Source: Rhodoplanes serenus (lineage in GTDB: Bacteria; Pseudomonadota; Alphaproteobacteria; Rhizobiales; Xanthobacteraceae). From it: DNA of 64,000 nucleotides. Positions 1 through 7,899 of this stretch are shown here, in pieces. Where the stretch lies: the NCBI GenBank assembly GCA_945897515.1, contig CAMDFO010000005.1, forward strand, positions 1-64,000. The letters run 5' to 3'. Within the stretch, counting starts at the first letter, position 1; every line of letters begins with the position of its first letter. The notes beneath the pieces were generated by a model, which was given only the letters and a program-made list of their open reading frames with translations, was not told where the DNA came from and did no database searches. A program made the translations under genes and the position numbers.

Positions 1-58
1 CAAGCGCCACCTTTGCCTTGAAGGCCGGTGTGTGGTTCCGGCGCGGTCGTCGGTTCAT
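1..58 (-). CDS. IS3-family transposase OrfA, 5' end only (cut by window edge)
   Basis: Reading the minus strand from the ATG at 58 gives MNRRPRRNHTPAFKAKVAL and runs off the window. This is the typical N-terminus of an IS3-family OrfA, the helix-turn-helix subunit that is fused to OrfB by frameshifting to make the transposase. An AGGAGA ribosome site lies just upstream (about 62-67). Only 19 codons are visible, so whether the element is intact cannot be judged. The family call rests on recognition of the NHTPAFKAKVAL motif. Confidence 0.7.
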   Translation of the reverse strand, partial: MNRRPRRNHTPAFKAKVAL

Positions 59-355
59 GGTCTCTCCTGATTCGCAGGCCACAGCGTGCCCGCCGTCAGG
101 CAGAAACTCCACTTATCGTCCTGTGCAGATTTCCGGGACCGGCTCTCTATGGGGATTGGGAAATTCGCCAAATAATCGATCGGCATCGACGCTACCTTCA
201 TGGCCGTACTCGCCTCTAAGAGGCGCGGGAATGTAACGGCAGGGCGTAGTACCGCAAAGACCGAACTTGCGGCCTAGGGTCTCCAGAGGTCATTTAAGCG
301 TATTGCGCAGGCTTGGTGATAACCGCAAAGCAGATGGCGCGCTATCGCGAGCGCC
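59..355. other. non-coding stretch: IS left margin and ccr downstream region
   Basis: No credible gene is present. The part next to the transposase start should hold the upstream inverted repeat of the IS element; a TG/CA-type end may lie around 120-127, but the partner repeat is outside the window so the edge is not fixed. Downstream of ccr (335-355) is a short GC-rich imperfect inverted repeat without a T-run, so not a convincing terminator. Confidence 0.4.
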
Positions 356-1636
356 CTACCGCCCCGCCTCCACCACATCCTCCAGCGTCTTCAACCCCGG
401 CTGCGGCGCGTTGACCAGCACTGCCATATTGCCGGGCTTGTGCTGGTTCTTCCACATCATCTGATGCGCGCGCGGAATCTCGCCCCAGGGCAGCACCTCG
501 CTCATGCACGGATAGATGCGGCGGTCGAGCACGAACTGGTTGGCGGCCGATGCCTGTTTCAAGTGCGCGAAATGCGAGCCCTGGATGCGCTTCTGCCGCA
601 TCCAGACGTAGCGCGCGTCGAAGGTGATGTTGTAACCAGAGGTGCCGGCGCAGAACACCACCATGCCGCCGCGCTTCACCACCAGGCACGACACCGGGAA
701 CGTCGCCTCGCCCGGATGCTCGAACACGATGTCGACGTCGCGCTTGCCGGTGATGTCCCAGATCGCCTTGCCGAACTTGCGCGCCTCCTTCACCCAGTTG
801 TTGTACTCGGGCGTGTTCACCGTGGGCATCTGACCCCAACAGTCGAAGTCCTTGCGGTTGATGACGCCATACGCGCCGAGGTCCATCACGTAGTCGCGCT
901 TCGAATCGTCGGAGATAACGCCGATGGCCTTGGCGCCGGACGCGGCCGCGAGTTGCACGCCGAACACACCGAGCCCGCCGGAGGCGCCCCACACCAGCAC
1001 GTAATCGCCGGGCTTCATGGTGTGCGGCGGATGCCCGAACAGCATGCGGTAGGCGGTGGCGAGGGTGAGCGTGTAGCAGGCCGCCTCTTCCCACGGCAGG
1101 TGCGCGGGCTTGGGCATCAGTTGCCGCGACTGCACGCGGCAGAACTGCGCGAACGAGCCGTCCGGGGTCTCGTAGCCCCAGATGCGCTGCGATGGCGACA
1201 GCAGCGGATCGCCGCCGTTGCAATCCTCATCGTCGCCGTCGTCCTGATTGCAATGGACGATGACTTCGTCGCCAACCTTCCAGCGCCGCACCTTCGAGCC
1301 GATCGCCCAGACCACGCCGGCGGCGTCGGAGCCCGCGATATGGAATGGATGCTTGTGCCCATCGAGCGGCGATATCGGAATGCCGAGCGCGGCCCAGACG
1401 CCGTTGTAGTTGACGCCCGCAGCCATCACGTAGACCAGCACCTCGTCCTCGCCGATCGGCCAGGTCGGCAGCACTTCGAGCTGCATCGAGGTTTCCGGCG
1501 GGCCGTGGCGATCCTTGCGCACCGCCCAGGCGTGCATCTTGGCGGGTACGTGGCCGAGCGGCGGGATTTCACCGATGGCGTAAAGGTCTTTGCCCTGGGA
1601 GGGCTTCGAGGGATTGAGCTGCGTGACGGTCGCCAT
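356..1636 (-). CDS. ccrA: crotonyl-CoA carboxylase/reductase
   Basis: This 426-residue protein is the key enzyme of the ethylmalonyl-CoA pathway: it reductively carboxylates crotonyl-CoA with NADPH and CO2 to (2S)-ethylmalonyl-CoA. It is a zinc-less medium-chain dehydrogenase/reductase with the family's usual length. The nucleotide-binding motif GASGGLG is at residues 217-223, and the substrate-domain segment GVNYNGVWAALG is near residue 75. The start ATG follows a GGAGAGCGGAAG purine run. It is divergent from ecm, the enzyme acting two steps later, across a shared 200 bp control region, which strongly supports the assignment over a generic quinone reductase. Confidence 0.93.
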   Translation of the reverse strand: MATVTQLNPSKPSQGKDLYAIGEIPPLGHVPAKMHAWAVRKDRHGPPETSMQLEVLPTWPIGEDEVLVYVMAAGVNYNGVWAALGIPISPLDGHKHPFHIAGSDAAGVVWAIGSKVRRWKVGDEVIVHCNQDDGDDEDCNGGDPLLSPSQRIWGYETPDGSFAQFCRVQSRQLMPKPAHLPWEEAACYTLTLATAYRMLFGHPPHTMKPGDYVLVWGASGGLGVFGVQLAAASGAKAIGVISDDSKRDYVMDLGAYGVINRKDFDCWGQMPTVNTPEYNNWVKEARKFGKAIWDITGKRDVDIVFEHPGEATFPVSCLVVKRGGMVVFCAGTSGYNITFDARYVWMRQKRIQGSHFAHLKQASAANQFVLDRRIYPCMSEVLPWGEIPRAHQMMWKNQHKPGNMAVLVNAPQPGLKTLEDVVEAGR

Positions 1637-1705
1637 GTCTTCCGCTCTCCGGTCGGCGGTTTGAGCACGTCAATTCCCAGCGTGGGGAGTCTGCGTCAGC
1701 CTTTG

Positions 1706-1716
1706 TTGCAGAGCAA
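1706..1716. promoter_or_regulatory. inverted repeat on the ccr side of the ccr-ecm control region
   Basis: TTGC-AGA-GCAA is a perfect 4-bp-arm inverted repeat about 70 bp upstream of ccr. It shares the TTGC/GCAA half-sites of the larger palindrome at 1781-1793 and may be a second, weaker operator. The function is inferred from position and resemblance only. Confidence 0.35.
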
Positions 1717-1747
1717 TAAGATTTATGTCGCAACTGCGAAATAAGCC

Positions 1748-1776
1748 CTGACGGCGGGCATTTGTTCCGCTAGGAT
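1748..1776 (+). promoter_or_regulatory. candidate promoter of ecm
   Basis: CTGACG (1748-1753) and TAGGAT (1771-1776) are separated by 17 bp and resemble housekeeping -35 and -10 boxes. Transcription would start about 1783, inside the palindrome at 1781-1793 and about 58 bp before the ecm ATG. This is pattern matching only. Confidence 0.4.
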
Positions 1777-1780
1777 GCTG

Positions 1781-1793
1781 TTTGCATTGCAAA
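1781..1793. promoter_or_regulatory. TTTGCA-T-TGCAAA palindrome, candidate acyl-CoA regulator operator
   Basis: This is a perfect 13-bp palindrome between divergent ccr and ecm, about 48 bp upstream of the ecm ATG and overlapping the predicted transcription start. TTTGCAAA-type motifs are the reported binding sites of the ScfR/RamB family of short-chain acyl-CoA regulators (for example PccR of Rhodobacter). The site fits control of this pathway, but the regulator is not in the window and binding is inferred. Confidence 0.5.
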
Positions 1794-1840
1794 ATGTCGG
1801 CTGAATCGACGGCCACGCCCCCGCGGAGAGGCGGTTGGAG

Positions 1841-3814
1841 ATGCACGACAAGGCCCAGCGCGACAAGCCTTGGATTTTCCGGACCTACGCCGGCCACTCG
1901 ACGGCCCGCGATTCGAATGAGCTGTACCGGAAGAATCTCGCCAAGGGACAGACCGGCCTTTCGGTGGCCTTCGATCTGCCGACCCAGACCGGCTACGACT
2001 CCGACCACGTGCTGGCGCGTGGCGAGGTCGGCAAGGTCGGCGTGCCGATCTGCCATCTCGGCGACATGCGCGCGCTGTTCGACGGCATTCCGCTCGGCAC
2101 CATGAACACCTCGATGACCATCAACGCCACCGCGGCGTGGCTGATGGCGCTCTATATCGCGGTCGCCGACGAGCAGGACGCGCCGCGCGCCGCGCTCACC
2201 GGCACGATCCAGAACGACATCATCAAGGAATATCTGTCGCGCGGCACTTACGTGTTCCCCCCGGCGCCGTCCATGCGGCTGATCAAGGACGTGGCGATCT
2301 TCACCACCTCCGAGCTGCCGAAATGGAATCCGATGAACATCTGCTCGTATCATCTGCAAGAGGCCGGCGCGACGCCGGTGCAGGAGCTGGCCTTCGCGCT
2401 TGCGACCGCGATCGCGGTGCTCGACACGGTGCGGGATTCCGGCGAGGTCGGCCAGGAAAAATTCGGCGAGGTGGTCGGGCGCATCTCGTTCTTCGTCAAT
2501 GCCGGGCTGCGCTTCGTCACCGAGATGTGCAAGATGCGCGCCTTCGTCGAGTTGTGGGACGAGATCACGCGCGAACGTTATGGGATCGCCGATCCCAAGC
2601 AACGGCTGTTCCGCTACGGCGTGCAGGTGAATTCGCTGGGCCTGACCGAGCAGCAGCCGGAGAACAACGTCACCCGCATCATGATCGAGATGCTGGCGGT
2701 GACGCTGTCGAAAAATGCCCGCGCCCGCGCGGTGCAGCTTCCGGCTTGGAACGAAGCGCTCGGCCTGCCGCGGCCGTGGGACCAGCAATGGTCGCTGCGC
2801 ATGCAGCAGATCCTGGCCTACGAGACCGACCTGCTGGAATACGGCGACATCTTCGACGGCTCCGAGGAAATCAGCCGCAAGGTCGAGGCGCTGAAAGCCG
2901 AAGCCCGGGACGAGCTCGCGCGCATCGAGGCGATGGGCGGCGCGGTCGTGGCGGTCGAGACCGGCTACATGAAGCAGCGGCTGGTGGAATCCAACACCGA
3001 GCGCCTGGAGGCGATCGAGCGCGGGGACCAGGTCGTGGTCGGCGTCAACAGATATCTCGAAAGCGAAACATCGCCGCTAACCGGCGGCATCGACGCGATC
3101 ATGACGGTCTCCGAGGATGCCGAGCGCGACCAACTCGAACGACTGGCCGCATGGCGCAAGGCGCGCGATCCCGCTGCCGTCGCCGCTGCGCTCCGCGCGC
3201 TGAAGCAGGCCGCCGCCGGCACCGCGAACATCATGCCGGCGTCGATCACCTGCGCCAAAGCCGGCGTGACCACCGGCGAATGGGGCTGGACGTTGCGCCA
3301 GGCGTTTGGCGAATACCGCGCACCGACCGGCGTCGGCCAAGCCATGCGCAACGACGTCGGCGGGCTCGACGATATCCGCGCCGACGTCGACCGGGTGTCG
3401 CGCAAGCTCGGCCGGCGGCTCGCGCTGCTGGTCGGCAAGCCCGGTCTCGACGGCCACTCCAACGGCGCCGAGCAGATCGCGGTACGGGCACGCGACGCCG
3501 GCATGCAGGTGACCTATCAGGGCATCCGGCTTACGCCCGAGGAGATCGTCGATTCCGCGCGCGAACAGAAGGTCCACGTGGTCGGGCTGTCGATCCTGTC
3601 CGGCAGTCACGTTCCGCTGGTCATGGACGTGGTCAGCCGGATGAAGGCCGCCGGTATCCACGATGTGCCGGTTGTCGTCGGCGGCATCATTCCGCCGGAG
3701 GACGCCCAGTTGCTCGAGGACGCCGGCGTTGCCGCGGTCTATACGCCCAAGGACTTCGAGCTGAACCGCATCATGTCGGACCTGGTGCGCCTCGTTGAGG
3801 ACAAGGCCGGCTGA
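1841..3814 (+). CDS. ecm: (2R)-ethylmalonyl-CoA mutase
   Basis: This is a B12-dependent mutase of about 657 residues that converts (2R)-ethylmalonyl-CoA to methylsuccinyl-CoA. The N-terminal substrate barrel begins with WIFRTYAGHST, typical of Ecm and MCM. The C-terminal B12-binding domain carries DxHxxG as DGHSNG, with the axial-ligand His near residue 539. The short, single-subunit architecture and the divergent ccr favour Ecm over methylmalonyl-CoA mutase. I chose the ATG at 1841 because GGAGAGG (1825-1831) is 9 nt upstream; a TTG at 1835 is also in frame but too close to it. Confidence 0.9.
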   Translation: MHDKAQRDKPWIFRTYAGHSTARDSNELYRKNLAKGQTGLSVAFDLPTQTGYDSDHVLARGEVGKVGVPICHLGDMRALFDGIPLGTMNTSMTINATAAWLMALYIAVADEQDAPRAALTGTIQNDIIKEYLSRGTYVFPPAPSMRLIKDVAIFTTSELPKWNPMNICSYHLQEAGATPVQELAFALATAIAVLDTVRDSGEVGQEKFGEVVGRISFFVNAGLRFVTEMCKMRAFVELWDEITRERYGIADPKQRLFRYGVQVNSLGLTEQQPENNVTRIMIEMLAVTLSKNARARAVQLPAWNEALGLPRPWDQQWSLRMQQILAYETDLLEYGDIFDGSEEISRKVEALKAEARDELARIEAMGGAVVAVETGYMKQRLVESNTERLEAIERGDQVVVGVNRYLESETSPLTGGIDAIMTVSEDAERDQLERLAAWRKARDPAAVAAALRALKQAAAGTANIMPASITCAKAGVTTGEWGWTLRQAFGEYRAPTGVGQAMRNDVGGLDDIRADVDRVSRKLGRRLALLVGKPGLDGHSNGAEQIAVRARDAGMQVTYQGIRLTPEEIVDSAREQKVHVVGLSILSGSHVPLVMDVVSRMKAAGIHDVPVVVGGIIPPEDAQLLEDAGVAAVYTPKDFELNRIMSDLVRLVEDKAG

Positions 3815-3884
3815 CACCGCCGGCCGATCCCACTACGATGCCCTTGCGCCAATGCGGCAGGCGCCGCGCGAGGGAGGCGACATC

Positions 3885-4139
3885 ATGGGCACCGAGGCAC
3901 TTCTGATCATTCTGCTGGTCGGCGCGGTTGCGGGCTGGCTTGCGGGTCTCATCGTTCGCGGTATCGGGTTCGGCCTGATCGGCAACATCGTGGTCGGCAT
4001 CGTCGGCGCATTCATCGCCGCGTGGGTTTTGCCGCGCATCGGCGTTTCCATCGGCAGCGGCATCATCGGATCGATCATCCACGCCACGATCGGCGCGGTG
4101 ATCCTGCTGGTGATTATCGGACTGGTCAGGCGGGCCTGA
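3885..4139 (+). CDS. GlsB/YeaQ/YmgE-family small membrane protein
   Basis: This 84-residue, very hydrophobic, Gly/Ile-rich protein has three predicted membrane segments (about residues 4-24, 30-48 and 58-81). The repeated GAVAGWLAGL / GNIVVGIVGAFIAAW pattern is typical of transglycosylase-associated, stress-induced membrane proteins of the GlsB/YeaQ family, whose molecular function is unclear. The ATG at 3885 follows GAGGGAGG; an earlier in-frame start at 3795 would overlap the end of ecm and adds non-conserved residues. Its 3' end overlaps the convergent kinase gene by 14 bp. Confidence 0.85.
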   Translation: MGTEALLIILLVGAVAGWLAGLIVRGIGFGLIGNIVVGIVGAFIAAWVLPRIGVSIGSGIIGSIIHATIGAVILLVIIGLVRRA

Positions 4140-5325
4140 CGCGCCGCGTCGCCGACGCCAGCGCGGCGCTCAATTCGGCGGGTCCGGCGGGCTTGCGCAG
4201 ATAATGATTCATCCCGGCTGCCTGCGCGGCGGCGGCATCGTTGGCGTCGGTGCGTCCCGAGAGCCCGATAATCGGAATACGCCCCGCCGGCGGCGGCAGC
4301 GCCCGGATGCGGCGCGTCGCTTCCAGGCCGTCGATGCCGGACAACGAAACATCCATCAGCACCGCGTCGTGGCCGCCGCGCGCGACGGTCTCGACCGCAG
4401 CCTCGCCGGTCCCCACAAAGCTGACGCGGTGGCCCAGTTCGCCGAGCACCGCGTTGAGCACGATACGGCCGTATGGATTGTCCTCGACACAGAGCACGCG
4501 AAGGCTGCGCGAGGCCTTGGTGCGAGCCGCCGCCGTGCCTTTCTCCAGGCGCGCGGTCTCGGCCAGCACAGTGAGTCGGAACGTGCTGCCGCGGCCGGGC
4601 TTGCTGGTCACTTCGAGATTTCCACCCATCGCCGTCGCGATGCGCTTGACGAAGGCGAGACCCAATCCCGCGCCGCCGTAGCGGCGGGCCACCTCGTCGC
4701 TGGCCTGCGCGAACGGCCGGAACAGCCGCTTGAGCTCGCTGGCGACGATGCCGATGCCGGTGTCTGTAATGACGAACGTGAGACGGATTCGCCCGCGCGG
4801 CGCGCGTGCCGCAGACGCTGAGAGCGTCACGCTGCCGCGTTCGGTGAACTTCACGGCGTTGTCGATGAGATTTTCCAGCGCGCTGCGCAGCCGGATCGGA
4901 TCTCCGGTGACGTGAGCGGGAATGCTCCGGGCGACCGACACCTTGAATGCGAGCCCCTTGCCTTCCGCGCGCGCGGTCAGCGCGCCTGCCACCGAATTCG
5001 CGAGGTCCCGCGGCGAGAAAATCTCCGTGCGCAGGACGAGCCCCGTGGCCTCGGCCTTGGCGGCATCGACCACCAGTGTCGTGAGTCGGGCGAGGTGCTC
5101 GGCCGCGCCCTTGATCGCCGACGCCCAGCGCTGCTCGCGCTCCGGCAAATCGGAGGCGTGCAGCAGTTCGGAGAGCGCGAGAATGCCGGTCAGCGGCGTG
5201 CGGATGTCGTGCGCCAGCCCGGCGAGCGCGGCCTCGATCGCCCGCGAACCGCGCGCGGCGGTTCGGCGGCGCGGACGCTTCACGCGCGGCGCTTTCGCGG
5301 CCTTGGTTCGCTTGGTTTTCGGCAC
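4126..5325 (-). CDS. soluble hybrid histidine kinase / response regulator
   Basis: This protein of about 399 residues has three parts: a very basic N-terminal tail (residues 1-28, rich in K and R), a HisKA dimerization domain whose H-box HDIRTPL begins at residue 39, an HATPase_c domain with N-box NLIDNAVKF and G-boxes DTGIGI and GGAGLGL, and a C-terminal receiver domain starting VLCVEDN with acceptor Asp in VLMDVSL and Lys in LRKPAG. No membrane segment or sensor domain is visible, so the kinase is probably cytoplasmic and fed by another protein. I prefer the GTG at 5325 (G-rich SD just upstream); an ATG at 5361 is in frame. No cognate regulator is adjacent. Confidence 0.85.
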   Translation of the reverse strand: MPKTKRTKAAKAPRVKRPRRRTAARGSRAIEAALAGLAHDIRTPLTGILALSELLHASDLPEREQRWASAIKGAAEHLARLTTLVVDAAKAEATGLVLRTEIFSPRDLANSVAGALTARAEGKGLAFKVSVARSIPAHVTGDPIRLRSALENLIDNAVKFTERGSVTLSASAARAPRGRIRLTFVITDTGIGIVASELKRLFRPFAQASDEVARRYGGAGLGLAFVKRIATAMGGNLEVTSKPGRGSTFRLTVLAETARLEKGTAAARTKASRSLRVLCVEDNPYGRIVLNAVLGELGHRVSFVGTGEAAVETVARGGHDAVLMDVSLSGIDGLEATRRIRALPPPAGRIPIIGLSGRTDANDAAAAQAAGMNHYLRKPAGPAELSAALASATRRVRPA

Positions 5326-5390
5326 GAGACCCCCCGGCCTCCGCCCCCAGAGCGTCAGCATCGCACGGCGCAGCCATGCGGCGCTACAAT

Positions 5391-6260
5391 CTAAACCCCA
5401 GCCAGTTCTCGTATATTCGCGGGCGTGATCCCATTGGCGCGCAATTCCCGCAGGCCGGTGGCGTGATCGGACTTGGACAGCTTGCGGCCACCGGCGTCGA
5501 GGATCAGCCGGTGATGGTGATAGACCGGCGCCGGCAGGTCCAGCAGCGCCTGCAACAGCCGGTGCACGCTGGTCGACCAGAACAGGTCCTGGCCGCGCAC
5601 CACATGGGTGACGCCCTGCAGGGCATCGTCGATCGCGACCGAGAGATGGTAGCTGGTCGGCGTTTCCTTGCGGCCAAGGATCACGTCGCCCCATGCCGCA
5701 GGATCGGCCGCCACCTCGCCACGCTCGCCGCGAGGTCCTTCCCCGGTTTCCGACCAGGTCAAAGGCCCGGCCCATTCCATTGCTTTGTCGATGTCGAGAC
5801 GGAGCGCATAGGGGCGGCCTCCGGCGATCCGCGCTTCGCGTTCGTCGGCGGCCATGCCGCGCGCGGTGCCTGGATAAAGCGGAGCGCCGTCGGGATCGCG
5901 CGGCCAGCGCGCGTGCGACTCGCGGTCGGCGACCAGGTGCGCGATTTCGGCGCGGCTCTCGAAGCTCGGAAACGTCAGCCGCTGCGCGTCCAGCTTTGCG
6001 AGCGCCGCGCGATATTCATCGAGATGCTCTGACTGCCGTCGCACCGGGTGCTCCCATTCGAGCCCCAGCCAGGTGAGGTCCTCGTAGATCGCGGTCACGT
6101 ATTCCGGCCGGCAGCGCGTTGCGTCGATGTCCTCGATCCGCAGCAGGAAACGTCCGCCGGCCGACCGCGCCATATCGAAATTGAGAATCGCCGACAGCGC
6201 GTGGCCGAGATGCAGATGGCCGTTCGGCGACGGTGCGAAGCGAAAAACCGGTGCGCTCAT
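5391..6260 (-). CDS. gluQ: glutamyl-Q tRNA(Asp) synthetase
   Basis: GluQRS attaches glutamate to queuosine at position 34 of tRNA(Asp). The 289-residue protein is a truncated GluRS catalytic core with no anticodon-binding domain, the usual length for this family. It starts MSAPVFRFAPSPNGHLHLGHA, carrying the HIGH-type signature, and has a KMSKS-type loop KLSKSDHA near residue 265. The cysteines that bind zinc in E. coli GluQRS are absent: the segment reads PSFESRAE and YPGTARG. The start is set at the conserved FRFAPSPNG motif; 16 further in-frame codons lie upstream. Confidence 0.92.
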   Translation of the reverse strand: MSAPVFRFAPSPNGHLHLGHALSAILNFDMARSAGGRFLLRIEDIDATRCRPEYVTAIYEDLTWLGLEWEHPVRRQSEHLDEYRAALAKLDAQRLTFPSFESRAEIAHLVADRESHARWPRDPDGAPLYPGTARGMAADEREARIAGGRPYALRLDIDKAMEWAGPLTWSETGEGPRGERGEVAADPAAWGDVILGRKETPTSYHLSVAIDDALQGVTHVVRGQDLFWSTSVHRLLQALLDLPAPVYHHHRLILDAGGRKLSKSDHATGLRELRANGITPANIRELAGV

Positions 6261-6343
6261 GCGGGGTCGCGACATTTGTCTTGGATTCGCACGGGCATTC
6301 CTGCACAACGCGCCTCTTTCCGGGGACTATACACGCGCGGACC

Positions 6344-7090
6344 ATGACGTCGTTCATCCATACCGAGGCCGACCTGCAGGCTGGCATGGCGGCGCTGGTC
6401 GCGCAGGACCCGCGGCTCGCGCCCGTGCTGGCAAAATCGGGAATGCCGGCACTGCGCCGCCGGCCGGCCGGATTCGAGGGCCTGTGCCGCATCGTCTGCG
6501 GCCAGCAGCTTTCGACCGCCAGCGCCGCGGCGATCTGGGGACGCCTTGCGGCAGCCTTCGATCCGTTTCACCACGATACCTTGCGGCGCTCGCGGGCGGA
6601 CAGGCTCGGACGGCTCGGGCTTTCCGCAGCGAAAATCAAGACCATGAAGGCGATCGGCGAGGCGCTTGCCAAGGGACACATCGATCTCGATGCGGTCGGC
6701 CGGATGGAGGCGGACGAGGCGCACGCGGCGCTCACCGCGCTGCACGGCATCGGCCCCTGGACGGCGGACATCTACCTGCTGTTCTGCCTCGGCAATGCCG
6801 ACGCGTTTCCGGCCGGTGACCTGGCGATCCAGGAGGCGGCGCGCATCGCGTTCGGGCTGAAAGCGCGGCCGGATGCGAAGCAACTCACCAAGCTCGCTGA
6901 AGCGTGGCGGCCCTATCGCGGAGTGGCGGCCCATCTGCTGTGGGCCTACTATCACGCGGTGAAGCGGCGCGAGGGCGCGCCGATTTCCGGCAAAGCCATT
7001 CCTCCAAAACCAGGCGGGACGATTGCAGTGAAAGCCAAAGCCAACACCAAGCCCAACACCAAGACGAAGGGCGCCGCCCGTGGCCGCTGA
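6344..7090 (+). CDS. AlkA-type DNA-3-methyladenine glycosylase II (HhH-GPD)
   Basis: This 248-residue protein would excise alkylated bases at the start of base excision repair. The helix-hairpin-helix LHGIGPWTADIYL (residues 133-145) is followed by the GPD loop, with catalytic Asp159 in FPAGDLAIQ. It lacks the N-terminal fold of E. coli AlkA, so it belongs to the shorter single-domain class, and ends in a Lys/Thr-rich tail (residues 224-248). The start ATG at 6344 is divergent from gluQ. Its stop overlaps the next start by 11 bp, suggesting translational coupling. Confidence 0.88.
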   Translation: MTSFIHTEADLQAGMAALVAQDPRLAPVLAKSGMPALRRRPAGFEGLCRIVCGQQLSTASAAAIWGRLAAAFDPFHHDTLRRSRADRLGRLGLSAAKIKTMKAIGEALAKGHIDLDAVGRMEADEAHAALTALHGIGPWTADIYLLFCLGNADAFPAGDLAIQEAARIAFGLKARPDAKQLTKLAEAWRPYRGVAAHLLWAYYHAVKRREGAPISGKAIPPKPGGTIAVKAKANTKPNTKTKGAARGR

Positions 7091-7754
7091 GCTTGACGGA
7101 CCGCGGCTCGAACCGCGCGGCGGCGCGGCCAAGCGGCTGGTGGTTTTCCTTCACGGCTACGGCGCCGACGGCAACGACCTGATCGAGATCGGCCGCGCCT
7201 GGCAGGGCCTGCTGCCGGACACCGCGTTCGTCTCCCCGCATGCGCCGGAGCCGTGCGGCCAGGCGCCGACCGGGCGGCAGTGGTTCAACCTGACGTTCCG
7301 CAATCCGGACGAGCGCTGGCTCGGCTGCACCAAGGCCGTGCCCGGCCTGCAGCGTTTCATCGACGCTGAACTCACCCGGCGCAATCTGCCGCCATCGGCC
7401 CTGGCGCTGGTCGGCTTCAGCCAGGGCACCATGATGGCGCTGCACGCGGGGCTACGCCGGCCGGTCACGCCCGCGGCGATCGTCGGCTATTCCGGCATCT
7501 TCGTGCTGCCGAACGAGGCGGACCCCGAGGTCGTCGCTCCCGAGATCAAATCCAAGCCGCCGGTGCTGCTGATCCACGGCGACAGCGACGACCTGATCCC
7601 GGTGCAGGCGCTGCTGCAGGGGGCGCAGGACCTGGCGGCGCTCGAAGTGCCGGTCGAGTGGCACATCTCCCAGGGCGTCGGCCACGGCATCGACCAGGAG
7701 GGCCTGCGCCACGGCGGCGAATTTTTGAGGCGGCGGTTCAACATCCAGGGGTGA
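7080..7754 (+). CDS. phospholipase/carboxylesterase-family alpha/beta hydrolase
   Basis: This 224-residue cytosolic serine hydrolase belongs to the acyl-protein thioesterase/YpfH-like family. It has HGYGADGND forming the oxyanion region (residues 25-33), nucleophile Ser114 in GFSQG, an acidic residue in HGDSDDLIP (about 168-171) and His202 in GVGHGI. It starts at GTG 7080 inside the end of the glycosylase gene. The natural substrate is unknown; family members cleave short-chain esters. Confidence 0.85.
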   Translation: MAAELDGPRLEPRGGAAKRLVVFLHGYGADGNDLIEIGRAWQGLLPDTAFVSPHAPEPCGQAPTGRQWFNLTFRNPDERWLGCTKAVPGLQRFIDAELTRRNLPPSALALVGFSQGTMMALHAGLRRPVTPAAIVGYSGIFVLPNEADPEVVAPEIKSKPPVLLIHGDSDDLIPVQALLQGAQDLAALEVPVEWHISQGVGHGIDQEGLRHGGEFLRRRFNIQG

Positions 7755-7899
7755 CAGGAGCCGCATTTGGTATCTGCGGCCTTGCCGATTCGCTCACAGG
7801 CAAGCCTCTCGATGCGCTTCACAATCCGGTCACGGTCCTTATAGACTGTGAATTGCCGCGCTGCGGCGCGCGCGGCGGTGAGGTGCAAGGAGGCCTCGA

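Noticed and set aside
210..224. Hairpin CGCCTC-TAA-GAGGCG near the left edge
   Set aside because: Short stem, no T-run, 130 bp from the ccr stop; not supported as a terminator.
440..1744. 434-codon open frame opposite ccr
   Set aside because: Antisense of a strongly conserved enzyme, with no domain and no ribosome site.
3795..3884. Longer N-terminus for the GlsB-like protein
   Set aside because: It overlaps the ecm end and adds unconserved residues; GAGGGAGG supports the start at 3885.
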